Shown here one piece after another: positions 23,063-34,752 of a stretch of 64,000 nt of DNA. Each line of letters begins with the position of its first letter. Within the stretch, counting starts at the first letter, position 1. Made by a program: the position numbers and the translations under genes. The notes beneath the pieces are model-generated. The model did no database searches, had not been told where the DNA came from, and saw only the letters and a program-made list of their open reading frames with translations. Source of the DNA: Azolla caroliniana (lineage: Eukaryota; Polypodiophyta); the NCBI GenBank assembly GCA_043228905.1, contig JBHGNT010000011.1, forward strand, positions 10,230,001 through 10,294,000, in the 5' to 3' direction.

Positions 23063-23228
23063 TCTCAGGAACAATACTAAGACAGAGAAGTATTGTCAAG
23101 AACAGTACTAAGACAGAGAAGGAATTAGTACTAAAAGATGAGGATTAGTACTAAGGGAGGTGTAGAACTCTCGAGTGAGTGAGAGAGAATGATGATAACA
23201 AAAGATATATATTATGTTAAGAGAATAT
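23063..23228 (-). repeat. Element X 3' LTR, distal piece
   Basis: It starts TCTCAGGAACAAT (a mutated TGTCAAGAACAGT), with an internal tandem duplication so that TGTCAAGAACAGTAC reappears at 23094. It continues through a short GA tract to GTTAAGAGAATAT, where homology with the 5' LTR stops. The uninterrupted GA tract here (CTCGAGTGAGTGAGAGAGAA) is the empty site for the LINE C insertion in the other LTR. Confidence 0.82.
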
Positions 23229-23509
23229 GGGTGAAAGCATGCGAGTGGAAACAATTAGCTATGCAAAAAGCTACCATTGATAAACTAGCTATGCAAAAAG
23301 CTACCATTGAAAATAGTAGAGAGTTTTAATTATATAAATGAGCACCATAAATGTGCAACATAAACGTGCAACATAAATTGATATGTGCACCATAAATTAT
23401 ATATTGAATTCCTAGGTCCATTATGCATGATCCTTTGCCACATCACGTGGGCCATCTTTGGTTGAGTATTCTGGCTTAGATTACTACCACTGTTGCTAAA
23501 CCCTATTGA

Positions 23510-24030
23510 GTCCACTCCATTGCTGCCATTCTTCACTCAGTTATCGGCACTGTGTGGTCCAAGTATCATCTGCCACTGTTCGATCCGACAAAGTTCACTC
23601 CTCCATTGCCGCCATTCTGCACTCAGTTGCCGCCATTGTTTAGTCCAAGCATCATCTGCCAAGTTCACTTCTCCATTGCCGCCACTATACACTCAGTTGC
23701 CGCTACTGTGAAGGTCGTATATTGCTGCCACTTTTCGATCTGACGGAGTTAACTCCTTCTCCACTCCCACCATTCTACTCTTAGTTGTCGTCACTGTGTG
23801 TTCCAAGCATCATTTGCCATAGTTCGATCCGACGGAATTCACTCTTCCATTGCCATCATTCTACACTCAGTTGCCGCCATTGTTCGGTCCTGGATTGTCA
23901 AAAATTGTTCGATCAAACGGAGTTCACTCCTCCACTGCCACCATTCTACACTTAGTTGCTGCCACTATTCGGCCCTGGATTACCGCCATTGTTTGGTCTT
24001 GGATTTGAATAACTATTCTGTCTATTGCTT
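23510..24030. repeat. Degenerate minisatellite upstream of Z gene
   Basis: Units of very roughly 110 bp repeat the motifs TTGCCGCCATTCTACACTC, AGTTGCCGCCATTGTTCG and GATCCGACGGAGTTCACTCC five to six times with variation. It lies just upstream of the first exon of the transposase-like gene, so it could be promoter or 5' UTR sequence. No real coding frame. Confidence 0.75.
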
Positions 24031-24134
24031 ATCTTGTGTATTGCAGAATATTTTTGTGTATTGTTGTTGCCGATAGCCATCTTTAATACGTGTCTTTTTT
24101 TCGGGAAAATTAGAGTTTAAACCCATCAAGCCAA

Positions 24135-24896
24135 ATGGAAGGGGAAGGAGGGTGTTTAGAATTACCCCTCAATGATCATTAGGATAAGGATGACGCTATC
24201 AAGACACAACAAGAGATACGAAAGTATTGGGTAGAAAAGAAAACAAAACATCGCCAATTGTTGAAGGATACGAAAGCCACACTCACTAAAGGTAAAGATA
24301 GTATTGGTTGGGATATAGATCTAAATATCACTGAGAATGGAAGTAATGAGACTACTATTATAGAAAGAAAGGTTGTAGACTATTTCAATGTTCAAACCAA
24401 GCACATCAGCAATGAAGACAAGAAGGTAGTACTTTATGGAACATTAAATGATTCGTCAATAAAGGAGTTAGTTGATTGTGATGGTCTTAATGCAAACATA
24501 ACATCTACACTAGTAAATAATCTCCGTAATAGTTTCGTATCCATGAGTAGGTCAGAAGATGATCTTGTCTTAAAAAGGTCTAGTCTAATGATGTTACTTA
24601 ATAGTGATGTTGACGATATTAACATCAGTGTGCCATCTAAGGTAATTGGTGTTATTAGAAAATGTGTGTACAATACATTGAACCGGATAGTTTCCTCGGG
24701 TGAAGGAACTAGTCTGCTAAAGCTAACAACAAGATGTAAGCCAATGACACCCATAACATCAGAAATCAAGGATATAATCACAATATTTTGGACTAATGAG
24801 AGTAGGGTTTCACCCAATAAGAAGGATTTATGCAGGAAACGTGTTGGAAGGAGTCAATACGAGGAGCATCCCATTCATCTTCTTGATGTACCTCAG
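24135..24896 (+). pseudogene. Z transposase-like gene, exon 1
   Basis: The frame begins ATG GAA GGG GAA at 24135 and runs 254 codons with one stop (TAG at 24180, a possible CAG change) to CCT CAG, followed by GTATTT, a splice donor. The C-terminal part ITIFWTNESRVSPNKKDLC then HPIHLLDVPQ is a pattern I associate with a family of uncharacterised, probably transposon-derived proteins that later carry a SDG...HGKG block. The frame joins exon 2 in phase 0. The N-terminal half is not recognisable. Function is unknown; a transposase-like role is inferred from exon 2 and the context. Confidence 0.6.
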
Positions 24897-24934
24897 GTAT
24901 TTACATTTATCTCAACATTTGTTTTGACTTTTGA

Positions 24935-26465
24935 GCTTAGTTAGTTAGCTTATTAGCTACCTCTGAATATGACCATACCTGAATAGGTAATTACCTACCT
25001 CAGAATATGACCATAGCTAACTAGCTACCAGTAATAGCTAATTAGCTACCAAAATAGTTAATTAGCTCCCTAAGTATATCGAACATAGCTATTTAGCTAC
25101 CAGAATAACTAGTTAGCTATCATTCATAGCTATTTAGCTACCACAATAGCTAATTAGCTGGTTATGACTATAGCTAATTAGCTACCAGAATTGTTAATCC
25201 CCTAATGGAATAGCTACTGTACTAAACTATGGTAGTAGGTAATTAGCTATTGTACTAAACTATGGTAGTAGCTAATTACCTACTGTATTAAACTATGGTA
25301 GTAGCTAATTAGCTACTATATTAAACTATGGTAGTCGCTAATTAGCTACTCATCTAAAGTATAGTAGTAGCTAATTAGCTACCACTTAGCTAATTAGCTA
25401 CTCAACTAAAGTATGGTAGTAGCTAATTAGCTAAACACTTAGCTAGTTAGCTACTCAACTAAAGTATGGTAGTAGCTAATTAACTACCACTTAGCTAATT
25501 AACTACTCAACTAAAGTATGGAAGAAGCTAATTAGCTACCAGTTAGCTAATTAGCGACTCAGCTAAAGTATGGTCCTAGCTAATTAGCTATCACTTAGCT
25601 AATTAGCGACTTAGGTAAAGTATGGTAGTAGCTAATTAGCCACTATAACTAAAGTATGGTAGTAGCTAATTAGCTAAGTGGTAGCTAAATAGCTACTAAG
25701 CTAAAGTATGCTAGTACCTAATTAACAACTCAGCTAAAGTATGGTAGTAGCTAATTAGCTACTCAACTGAAGTATGGTAGTAGCTAATTAGCTACCAGTT
25801 AGCTAATTAGCGACTCATCTAAAGTATGGTAGTAGCTAATTAGCTACCACTTAACTATTTAATTATTGTACTAAACTATGGTAGTAGCTAATTAGCTACT
25901 CAGCTAAAGTATGCTAGTAGCTAATTAGCTACCACTTAGATAATTAGCTACCACTTAGATAATTAGCTACTCAACTAAAGTATGGTAGTAGCTAATTAGC
26001 TACCAGTTAGCTAATTAGCGACTCAACTAAAGTATGGTACTAACTAATTAGCCACTATAACTAAAGTATGGTAGTAGCTAATTAGCTACTTAACTAATTA
26101 GTTACTCTACTAAAGTATGGTAGTAGCTAATTAGCTACCACTTAGCGAATTAGCTACTGTACTAAATTATGGTAGTAGCTAATTAGCTATTCAGCTAAAG
26201 TATGGTAGTAGCTAATAAGCTAAGTGGTAGGTAATTAGCTACTGTACTAAACTATGGTAGTCGCTAATTAGCTACCACTTAGCTAATTAGCTACTGTACT
26301 AAACTATGGTAGTCGCTAATTAGCTACCACTTAGCTAATTAACTACTGTACTACACTATGGTAGTAGCTAATTAGCTACCACTTAGCTAATTAGCTACTG
26401 TACTAAACTATGGTAGTAGCTAATTAGCTACCATTTAACTAATTAGCTATTGTATTAAACTATGG
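24935..26465. repeat. Palindromic minisatellite, TAGCTAATTAGCTA core
   Basis: About 1.5 kb of short units of roughly 28-55 bp alternating TAGCTAATTAGCTA with ACTAAAGTATGGTAGT or ACTAAACTATGGTAGT. The 14-bp core is its own reverse complement, so the array is a dense series of perfect palindromes that could extrude hairpins. Early units (24935-25200) are more irregular. It continues after element W at 32225-32345. Confidence 0.95.
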
Positions 26466-27151
26466 TGATAGGGTGTTTTAGACAAAGGGTAATCTTACAC
26501 TATATGAGGGCTTGACCAAACCGGTTAGATGGAGTTGTGACTCATAATATATTATATAGATCAAGGTATCTACGAATTAGAGAGAGAGACTCAAGAAATT
26601 AAGAAAAAAGCTAGAGAAGATGAGAAAGAGATAAGATTGTTATGATATTCTAATATCAAGACAATACAAAGGAGATAAACTCCACGTTCAACTAAGAAAC
26701 CAAAGACCTTCTTACTACCAATCACTCAAACCCACAATTAAGACCCTTCCTCTTCCACTAAGACCCTTCTTCCTAATGCTCCTCCTCCTCTATTAGGATC
26801 CCCTCCGTCCACTAAGACCTTCCTTCCTAATCCTCCTCCTTTATTAGGATCCCCTCCTTCCACTAAGACCTTTCTCTATTATAATTTTCTTCTTCTTCCT
26901 CGTTCACACTATTTTTAGAAGCTTGTTATCTCCTATTTTTAGCTAAGACCCAGCGAAGGAGTTATGACCATTCATTTTTTACTATTCTTTATGGTCCGCT
27001 TTTTCTCTTTTTACTTTTCTCTTGATCTCTTACTTTTACTTTTGACTTCTTCCTAAGGTCTTGGTTCGTGTTCTTAGCTTCCAAATGTGAATTATCCATA
27101 CTTTATATTCTTCTAATGTTCAATGGCTTAGATTCTAAAAACACTTTCACA
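26466..27151 (-). repeat. Element W 3' LTR
   Basis: A 686-bp LTR (plus strand TGATAGGGTG ... CTTTCACA). It lacks about 100 bp present in the right LTR near the AGCTAAGACCCA site and has fewer copies of a roughly 45-bp repeat (CTATTAGGATCCCCTCC). A purine-rich tract (minus strand AGGGGGGAGGGCTAAA) lies directly outside at 27152-27168. Confidence 0.9.
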
Positions 27152-27422
27152 TTTAGCCCTCCCCCCTGCTTGTTGAGTGAACCATTTATGGTGAACTGAA
27201 AAGAAAAAAGAAAAAGAATCTCCTGCACCTTATAGGAGGCTATAGACAATGAAAGAGTACAAATACTAAAAATATAACAAATTATTGTGTGGGAAAAAAC
27301 CCCCGTTACGTTGTAGGGAAAAAATCTCACACTTCTAGACATACACACACACACATTGACAATTGCCATCACCATCGCCATCTTTCTCCTTGTCAACACA
27401 AGGAAAGAGGTTACAACAACGA

Positions 27423-28802
27423 TTATGTCTTTGTCAAATCTCCAAACACAAGTAGGTTCATGGGATACATAACTCTTGATAGAAGTAAGCATGTCAACAT
27501 ATGAATGAATCTTTCGAGCGAGTGAACCTTTTGCGCAAATACCTTCAAAGCTTCGAGACTTGTTGGAATGATCATCTTTTGAATTACGTTGATATTTGAA
27601 TCATCCACATCTTCTTGGCACAACACATTGTCCACACTACCTTGTTTTGTATAAATGACCATTTGATTTACAATCTCATCTCGGAAAGGAAGTGAAATTT
27701 GATCTCATTTGGTCGAATCATTCAAGGGTTTGAAATTGATCTCATTCTTCGTTGGAACCAAAACCATAGGTGACACACACTTCAAATCCTCCATCTTATA
27801 ATTGAAATTGTCTTGCAACAATGTTTTGAACTTTTCTATAACACCCAATTGCCAAAAGTTAGGGAAAATTGGGATACTTTTCTTGATGTTGATGTGGTAT
27901 TTGTTGTGAGCTTCTTCTCGTATTCTCAAACACTCGATGACCACATCCTCCACTATACCTGTGCAATTCACCACTCCACCATCTGCTACAACCACCCTTG
28001 CCGAAGATGACCTATGAATAGGAATTCCCACTTTGTTTACCACAAATTCGGAAATCAAGCTTACCCTAGCACCACTATCAACCAAGACATCTTTGATGTG
28101 AAACCCTTTGATGGAGACGAGGATGGTTGGTCGTATGTCCTTTCGATCTTCTACTCCCACGATTCCCACATAATTCACGGTCTTCTGACTTTGGCGAATA
28201 CTTGCAAGTCGGCCCCACTCCTTTCGTAATGTGGGAGATAATTGGAGAAATTGTGGCCATGTTATCCTTGGTCCACTCGATATCAATTCATGCTTCCGAT
28301 TGAAAGCTTCTACACCTTCTCCCATAGGAATATCCTCCATCTTTATCTTCCTTTCGGAGTGTCTCCTTCTCAATTTCTCCTCTTCCTCATTCTCCTTAGA
28401 CTTCTTCTTTTGTCTCGAGGCACTAGATTCTCCATCAACTTCTTTCTCCTTTTGCGAGGCCCTTGTCCTTTTCACAGGAGCTACTTCACAAGCATTATCA
28501 CTATCATCAATAAAATTAAGAAGATTCACATTATGAGGAATTGTAGGAACCTGAGCCATAGGTAGTGTTATGGCTTCGCCTCCTTCGAATCCATTGTTGA
28601 TAGGTCGTTGTCCATTCCTTTGCACTTGATACATGCCTCTTTGTTGTCGATGAGGACATCTTGTTGAGATGTGTCCCTCCTCTTGACAAGAATAACAAAT
28701 TTCACCTTGATTCCCTCTAGAACCACCACCATCTGGAAGGAAGAGAGAAAGAAGATACATAAATCCAAGTCTACAAAGATATATGGATAACAACATAACC
28801 AC
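27423..28802 (-). pseudogene. Element W gag knuckle, protease and following remnant
   Basis: Frame 27705-28802 contains a CCHC knuckle CYSCQEEGHISTRCPHRQ (about 28640-28690), a basic Lys/Glu-rich linker and a retropepsin-like block VLVDSGARVSLISEFVVNKV with the DSGA motif (about 28050-28110). The C-terminal end MEDLKCVSPMVLVPTKNEI and the next frame 27423-27662 (VMYPMNLLVFGDL) recur in changed form in the frame at 29528-30358. RT motifs do not follow. Confidence 0.8.
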
Positions 28803-28829
28803 ACTACATGAATAGGCAAGAAAAACACC

Positions 28830-29271
28830 ACAAGAAGTAGACCCCCTCTTCCACCACTTTACTCTTCTTGCTTTATATGAAGTTCTCCTCTACTAGATAA
28901 GTTTCCCTTGTTTTCTTTTCCATGCTTTTTTTAGAGATTTTCCATCTCTTATTCTTAGCTATGACACAACGATCTTCTAATCGTCATATCTCCCTTATCC
29001 AAGCTCCAAAAATCTATGGATAGCTCTCTTCATAAGCTTTCTAAATTTGAACATGATATTTGGCGTCGAAACGAATGAGTTATGAGCGTTCGTTTCAGAC
29101 TATCTTTTGGTGGCCCGCGTTTTTCTTCTTTTACTTTTCTCCATGTATCTTGCTTTTAGTTTGACTTATCCTCAAGACCTTGATTCGTGTTCTTACCCTC
29201 TGGATGTGAATGCACCATACCTTATATTCCTGTAGACTTCAATACCTTGAATTCTAAAAACATTTTCACAT
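28830..29271 (-). repeat. Internal diverged LTR copy within W
   Basis: The sequence resembles the TGTGAAA half of the outer LTRs (plus strand TTCTAAAAACATTTTCACA at its right end) and is followed by the same purine tract (TTAGCCCTCCCCCTTG) and TTGGTGAACCATTTATGGTG seen after the left LTR. It therefore marks a second, older or recombined unit of the same family. Confidence 0.75.
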
Positions 29272-29527
29272 TTAGCCCTCCCCCTTGTATCTTGGTGAAC
29301 CATTTATGGTGAACCCTAAGCTACTAATAAAACCAAAGATTCTCCTTCGCCTTATTCATGGCTATAGACAAAGAAGGAGAGAATAAATAAAAAGGAAACA
29401 AATTATGTGAGTAAAAAACCCCGCTAGTCGATAGGAAAAACCTCACACTTCTAAACACACACACACATATTGACAATTGTCATCACCATCTTTGTCCTTG
29501 TCAACACAAAGAAAGAGGTTACAACAA

Positions 29528-31294
29528 TTAGTATATCTTCATCAACTTTCCAAACACAAGTAGGTCCATGCGATACATAACTCTTGATAGAAGTAACCAT
29601 GTCAACATATGAATAAATCTTTCAAGCGAGCGAACCTTCTGCACAAACACATTCAAAGCTTTGAGACTTTTCGGAGTTGTCACCTTTTGAATTGCTTTGA
29701 TCTTTGATTCCACGTGAATTCCTTTTTGGCACATGACATTCTCCACACTAGCTTGTTTTTTATGTTTGACCATTTCATCTATAATCTCATCTCGAAAAGG
29801 AAGCAAAAATAGATCTTGTCTCATTGAATCATTCAAGGGTTGGAAGTTGATGTCTTTCTCCTTTGGAACCACAACAATAGGTGATATACACTTCAAATCC
29901 TCCATATGATAAATGAAACTCTCTTGTAACAATGCTTTATGATCTTTCTTTTGCACAACCTTAGATTCTTGAAGAGTTTGGGCAATTGGTACCTTCAACT
30001 TGGTAAGGTCTTTGAAGCAATCTTCTCCTTTTATATGTGAATAGACTTTTATGAATAACTTTGGAAACTTAGAAAAAAGAGAAATAAACCTTAGATCCTC
30101 TTCTCCTTGTACATCGTTTGAAATCATCTTCTTTTCCCTCTTTAGGGTGATAATACTTTTCTCTTCAATGACTTCTTCTTCCTCCTTAGACACCATGTGG
30201 AATGATTTGTTTTCCCTATCCCACGAAGATTCATCAATTGTTACGCTTTCCTCTTCTTGCTTGCCATTGTGGATAGATGATTCCTTCTCCTTTATACATT
30301 TGATTAGTTGTGGTGAATCCTTTGATGGTGATAAGTTCATGATACTCCAATCATGCATTACAAGTAATTCTCTTGGCTCTTGATCAAATCGTTGTTGAAG
30401 AGTTTATGCCCACATAACTTTGTTGCTAATCAATGCAAATCCAAAACACAAATCTTGCACGAACACCTTCATGCACTGCAACTTGGCACTTACCAATGCT
30501 TCCTTACACGCATTGATCTCAAAAAGCCAATCTCCAGCTATCACTTCCAGGTTACCTTCTTCATCTTGCAACTCCCTTGTGGGTACTTCACCATCAACAA
30601 CTTTTTCTGTCATATCTTCCATTTCATCTTGCACATTTTCATCATCAACCACCATATCGCTTGTTGTATCAATAATGTCCTCAACATGATGTACATTGGC
30701 ATCACCATCCATAGAATTGCTTCTCATAAGAATCTCCTTGGATTCGTCTTTCACATCATCATTCTTTATATCATGGTTGTCCTCATGAACTATATGGGGG
30801 AACTCCACATTCCTCACCTCTTCTTCTTTGTCTTTGGAATCACCTTCATAGACCTAATTATAACTCCAAAAATTAGAATAATGATATGAGGGAATCTGTT
30901 GAATCGGACATTGCAAGTATGTTGGTTGTTGTCTCATGACCGATCCACAATTATTATAGCATGAATTTATGTAATATGACATCGATACTCCATATGCTTC
31001 ACTGAATAACAACTTCTTCAATTGTTGATCATAACTTTGACATACTCGAAGCAAATCATGGAAAGACCTTGGGTACTTCATATGCACTTCATATTGAAAA
31101 TATGGATCTATCCTTGCTTTGAATCTTTGCATCTTCAGGTATACATCTTCAATGCCTCCAACAAGTCGAATCCAAGTGGACCATACATCCAAAAACGTCT
31201 TCTCATAATCAAGGTAGCACATTGATGAAACCATACACAATTGGAAAAGTTCTCTTCGTAGATCTATCGCATCGCGAACTCCATAACTTGCCAT
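29528..31294 (-). pseudogene. Element W gag and acidic linker frames
   Basis: Frame 30854-31294 has a gag-like helical region (RRELFQLCMVSSMCYLDYEK ... VHMKYPRSFHDLLRVCQSYD). Frame 30404-30817 is very acidic (HVEDIIDTTSDMVVDDENVQ). Frame 29528-30358 is Glu/Lys/Ser-rich and ends with the RVMYRMDLLVFGKL block shared with the distal unit. No protease, RT or integrase motif is visible. Interpretation as gag is moderate; the acidic frames are not recognised. Confidence 0.65.
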
Positions 31295-31390
31295 CAGTTT
31301 GATGATGAATCGGTAGATCCAACCATCAATGAGTGGACGACCGTTCCTCCCCTTATACGGAAAGGATTGACTCTCCCTGGAGCGCCAAAA

Positions 31391-32224
31391 TGATAGGGTG
31401 TTTTAGACAAAGGGTAATCTTACACTATATGAGGGCTTGACCAAATTGGTTAGATGGAGTTGTGCTCATAATATATTATATAGATCAAGGTATCTACGAA
31501 TTATAGAGAGAGACTCAAGAAATTAAGAAAAAAGCTAGAGAAGATGAGAAAGAGATAAGATTGTTATGATATTCCAATATCAAGACAATACAAAGGAGAT
31601 AAACTCCACATTCAACTAAGAAACCAAAGATCTTCTTACTAGCAATCACTCAAACCCACAATTAAGACCCTTCCTCTTCCACTAAGACCCTTCTTCCTAA
31701 TCCTCCTCCTCCTCTATTAGGATCCCCTCCTTCCACTAAGACCTTTCTTCCTAATCCTTCTCCTCTATTAGGATCCCCTCCTTCCACCAAGACCTTCCTT
31801 CCTAATCCTCCTCCTTCTCTATTAGGATCCCCTCCTTCAACTAAGACCTTTCTCTATTATAATTTTCTTCTTCTTCCTCCCCGTTCACGCTATTTTTAGA
31901 AGCTTGTTATCTCCTATTTTTAGCTAAGACCCAACGACCTCCTATTTTTAGTGATTTAAAATGCTAAAAATAGCTCTCTGTACAAGATTTCTAACCCATA
32001 TTTAAACATAATATTTGGGTGAAAAATGAAGGAGTTATGACCATTCCTTTGTTACTGTTTTTTATGGTCCACTTTTTCTCTTTTTACTTTTCTCTTGGTC
32101 TCTTACTTTTACTTTTGACTTCTTCCTAAGGTCTTGGTTCGTGTTCTTAGCCTCCAAATGTGAATTATCCATACTTTATATTCTTCTAATGTTCAATGGC
32201 TTAGATTCTAAAAACACTTTCACA
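31391..32224 (-). repeat. Element W 5' LTR
   Basis: An 834-bp LTR with the same ends as the left copy. It has about four roughly 45-bp repeats (31680-31850) against two to three on the left. The sequence just outside (31364-31390, minus strand TTTTGGCGCTCCAGGGAG) is the probable primer-binding site. Confidence 0.9.
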
Positions 32225-32345
32225 TATGGTAGTAGCTAATTAGCTAAGTGGTAGCTAATTAGCTACTCAACTAAAGTATCGTAGTAGCTAACTAGCTACT
32301 GTACTAAACTATGGTAGTAGCTAATTAGCTACTGCTTAGCCATAG
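32225..32345. repeat. Right remnant of the palindromic minisatellite
   Basis: Four to five further units with TAGCTAATTAGCTA and ACTAAACTATGGTAGT, separated from the main array by W. The first 5 bp are the TATGG target duplication. Confidence 0.93.
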
Positions 32346-32376
32346 AGATCATTAGTATGTCCATTTTATTACACAG

Positions 32377-34184
32377 GTCGATTTATTTATTAGGTTTAGG
32401 CAAATGCATCCAAATATCAAAGTTCAACTATGAACATTCGAGTCTCTTAAGCCATACTTTGTGAGACACTTGAAGGATCGATACACATGTTTTTGCATTT
32501 ACCATGTACAAATGGGTTTTCTCAAGGACTCTGTTAATCTACTATGTCACCATAGGGCCTCCCTAACAAATGCAGTTTGTACTTGTGTGTGCCCAATTTG
32601 TCGATCGAGCCCGCATGAGCACTGTAAATCATTTAGGCATGTTATCTCTTCCATGAGTTGTCTTTTAGATTCAGTATTGTGTCCAACAGAAACTGAGGCC
32701 ATCTTCCACAGTCATAAATGTGTCATGGGTTTATGTCAAGATTGTGGCCCTAGTAGATTTAGGTGATGTCCAAATGAATTGAGTAGTGAAATACTAATCT
32801 CTGTCAAGTTATTTGAGTCTGTTGACACCAATTTCGAAGGAAAGGTGTGTAAAGAAAGGATCTTGTTAGGAAGTTGCTTAAACCAAGGGATTTGGCGTCT
32901 CTACTTGTAGTATCTCGAGGAAAGTTCATTAAACAAAACTTCATTTATTCATGGCAAGCCCATCAGTTTAAGAATTGCATATCTGATTTTCCAAATGATG
33001 TAGTAGACTCAGTAGTAGATTTCATAGAGAATTATACTTTCAAACAGCAGAATGAAATTCAATCTATGCATTGGTGTTCCGCGCAGGTAACTATTTTTGT
33101 GCACATAACATATTTTCGAGTTTCAGGTGATGTTAAAAAAGTAATTCATTTCTTTATTTCTGATGATAAGAAGCATGATACCTTGTTCGTCTAACATTGT
33201 TTAAACTTACATTGGCAATGGTTATTAGCTAAACGTTTGGAGCTTACTCAACGTTGGGTCTGGTCTGATGGAGCTGCGTCAAAAATCAAGGCTAGACGTC
33301 CATTTTATTTTGTGGGCAGGTATCCTTCTATAATAGGTTTGGAGATGAGATGGAATTTTTTTGGGTCTTGCCATGGTAAAGGTGAACATGATGGTGCAGG
33401 TGTTGTTATAAAGCGGGCACTTACCCATGAACAACTAAAGGCAGATGGTGTGCAGATGAATTGTGCATCACATGTAGTTGAATTTTTAAGAGCTAATATG
33501 TCAACGAGTGCAACTGGTGTTTATTCCTCGCAGGTCCGAGATATCAAACTTGAATTTTGGGAAGTGAAGATAGATGAAGTAAATAGGGAGAAGACCTGGG
33601 AGTGCCAAGGAATTCCCGAATTGCGATCTCTCCATGTTGTTCGCGGTTATTCTAGGTTGGATTGTCATTGTATTGCGGTTAGAGAATTAACTTGTTTTTG
33701 CTTCCATTGTGTGCAAGGAAATTGGAGGTATTGTTGAAACAAAGCATATATTCAGAATTGGGAGTATCATACATTGAACAATATGGAAGCAGTTGATGGA
33801 GAAACATAAAAGAATGCTGACTTCACATATCAAGGACGCGGAGATACTCTGAGTGATGTCTTAAATGTTGGGGATAATTTTGTTGTAAATGCAAAAGAAG
33901 GCAATTCATAGGGTGCTGATTTTTATATATTGAAGTGCACAGTTAGTAAACAGTGTGTAACGCAGAATATATTAGATGCTTGGGGAAATGTTGTATCTAC
34001 CGGGACATTCTACATCAAAGGTATTTTTTATGCAAGACTAGATGATTACGATTATGTGTATAGGCTATTAGAAGACAAACCAGTGGCGTACATGTACTCT
34101 CATTTGGTCAGGTGCATCAATGTCCCAATGTCGCAATACAATAGTTGCTCAGGTTTATACATAGTTAGTGCTAATGTGTATTAA
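32377..34184 (+). pseudogene. Z transposase-like gene, exon 2
   Basis: It opens VDLFIRFRQMHPN after the acceptor AG at 32375-32376. It includes a Cys/His-rich part (YTCFCIYHVQ, CTCVCPICRSSPHEHC, MGLCQDCGPSRF), then EIQSMHWCSAQVTIFVH, HFFISDDKKHDT, WVWSDGAASKIKARRPFYFV and WNFFGSCHGKGEHDGAG (about 33346-33400), and a C-terminal block DFYILKCTVSK ... GTFYIKGIFYARLDDYDYVY ending MYSHLVRCINVPM. Stops lie near 32428, 32764, 33192, 33736 and twice around 33810-33911, with a frameshift between 32770 and 32870. The SDG...HGKGxxDGxG block recurs in uncharacterised proteins of several eukaryotes that I take to be transposon-derived. The Asp residues could be catalytic, but that is inference. Confidence 0.6.
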
Positions 34185-34752
34185 TGTATTTACAACAGTA
34201 TGCCATGGAATTTGTAGCTACAAGTAGTAATTACCAGTTTTCAAACAAAGCAAATGTATTGCAAATAAATAGTTTAATGGACCTGTTTGGGAGTTTTTAT
34301 TATTATATACAATCTACATTTTGTGCTTCTTTCTCAACAAAATCGTGTGTCATTTTTATATACAGTCTTCTTTCTTATATATAGTTTAATAACATCATTT
34401 AGGGTTCTTCTTTCTGAGATACAGATTTACTCAAGTGAACCATGTACAAGTTAAAATAGTTTGCATAATTTTAAGAAAAAGCACTATCATGAAATCAGCA
34501 ATCCTGAACATACTCTTAAAATTACACAGTAGATAAGTTACTCAAAACAAGCTATTTAATTCTTCATTGATTAAGTGGTAGCAAATTACATATTTATAAC
34601 ATCCCATTGCCAATGTCTTGAAATCGCCTATAAACAGCTAAGCTCTTGCTGGTCAGTGGAACTTCTCTACATATATGATCTACATACCGAGCTCGGTATG
34701 GAGTCCACAACCATGTAGCTAGTTGGCAGCTCAATGTTTTCACCAAATAGTG
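34185..34752. other. Spacer between convergent Z genes
   Basis: AT-rich sequence with no coding frame. It probably contains the 3' UTRs of the transposase-like and phosphatase-like genes. Confidence 0.5.

Larger units (their letters stand above)
26466..32224 (-). mobile_element. Gypsy-type LTR element W with three LTR copies, no RT or integrase
   Basis: It inserted in the minisatellite with 5-bp duplication TATGG at 26461-26465 and 32225-32229. Outer LTRs are 26466-27151 and 31391-32224; a diverged LTR copy lies in the middle (about 28830-29271). The order on the minus strand is LTR, gag part, unknown acidic frame, purine tract, old LTR, gag knuckle/protease, purine tract, LTR. RT, RNase H and integrase are missing, so it is non-autonomous. 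The primer site after the 5' LTR reads TGGCGCTCCAGGGAGAG, like the class used by Tat/Athila-type plant elements. Confidence 0.88.
24897..32376 (+). other. 7.5-kb intron of the Z gene
   Basis: It starts GTATTT after exon 1 and ends TTATTACACAG before exon 2; the borders fit GT-AG and the reading phase is kept. It contains the palindromic minisatellite (24935-26465 and 32225-32345) and element W. Without W it would have been about 1.7 kb, almost all minisatellite. Confidence 0.65.

Noticed and set aside
24935-26465. CRISPR-like regularly spaced repeats
   Set aside because: Units vary in length, spacers are themselves repeats, there are no cas genes and the setting is a plant nuclear genome; it is a minisatellite.
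28830-29271. Independent solo LTR nested in W
   Set aside because: No target duplication flanks it and it keeps the purine tract and internal sequence of the same family, so a tandem or recombinant unit is more likely.
26881-32160. Host gene with TATA/TTTTTCTCTT promoter in W LTRs
   Set aside because: The T-rich runs are shared by both LTRs and fit LTR sequence; no adjacent host exon is present.
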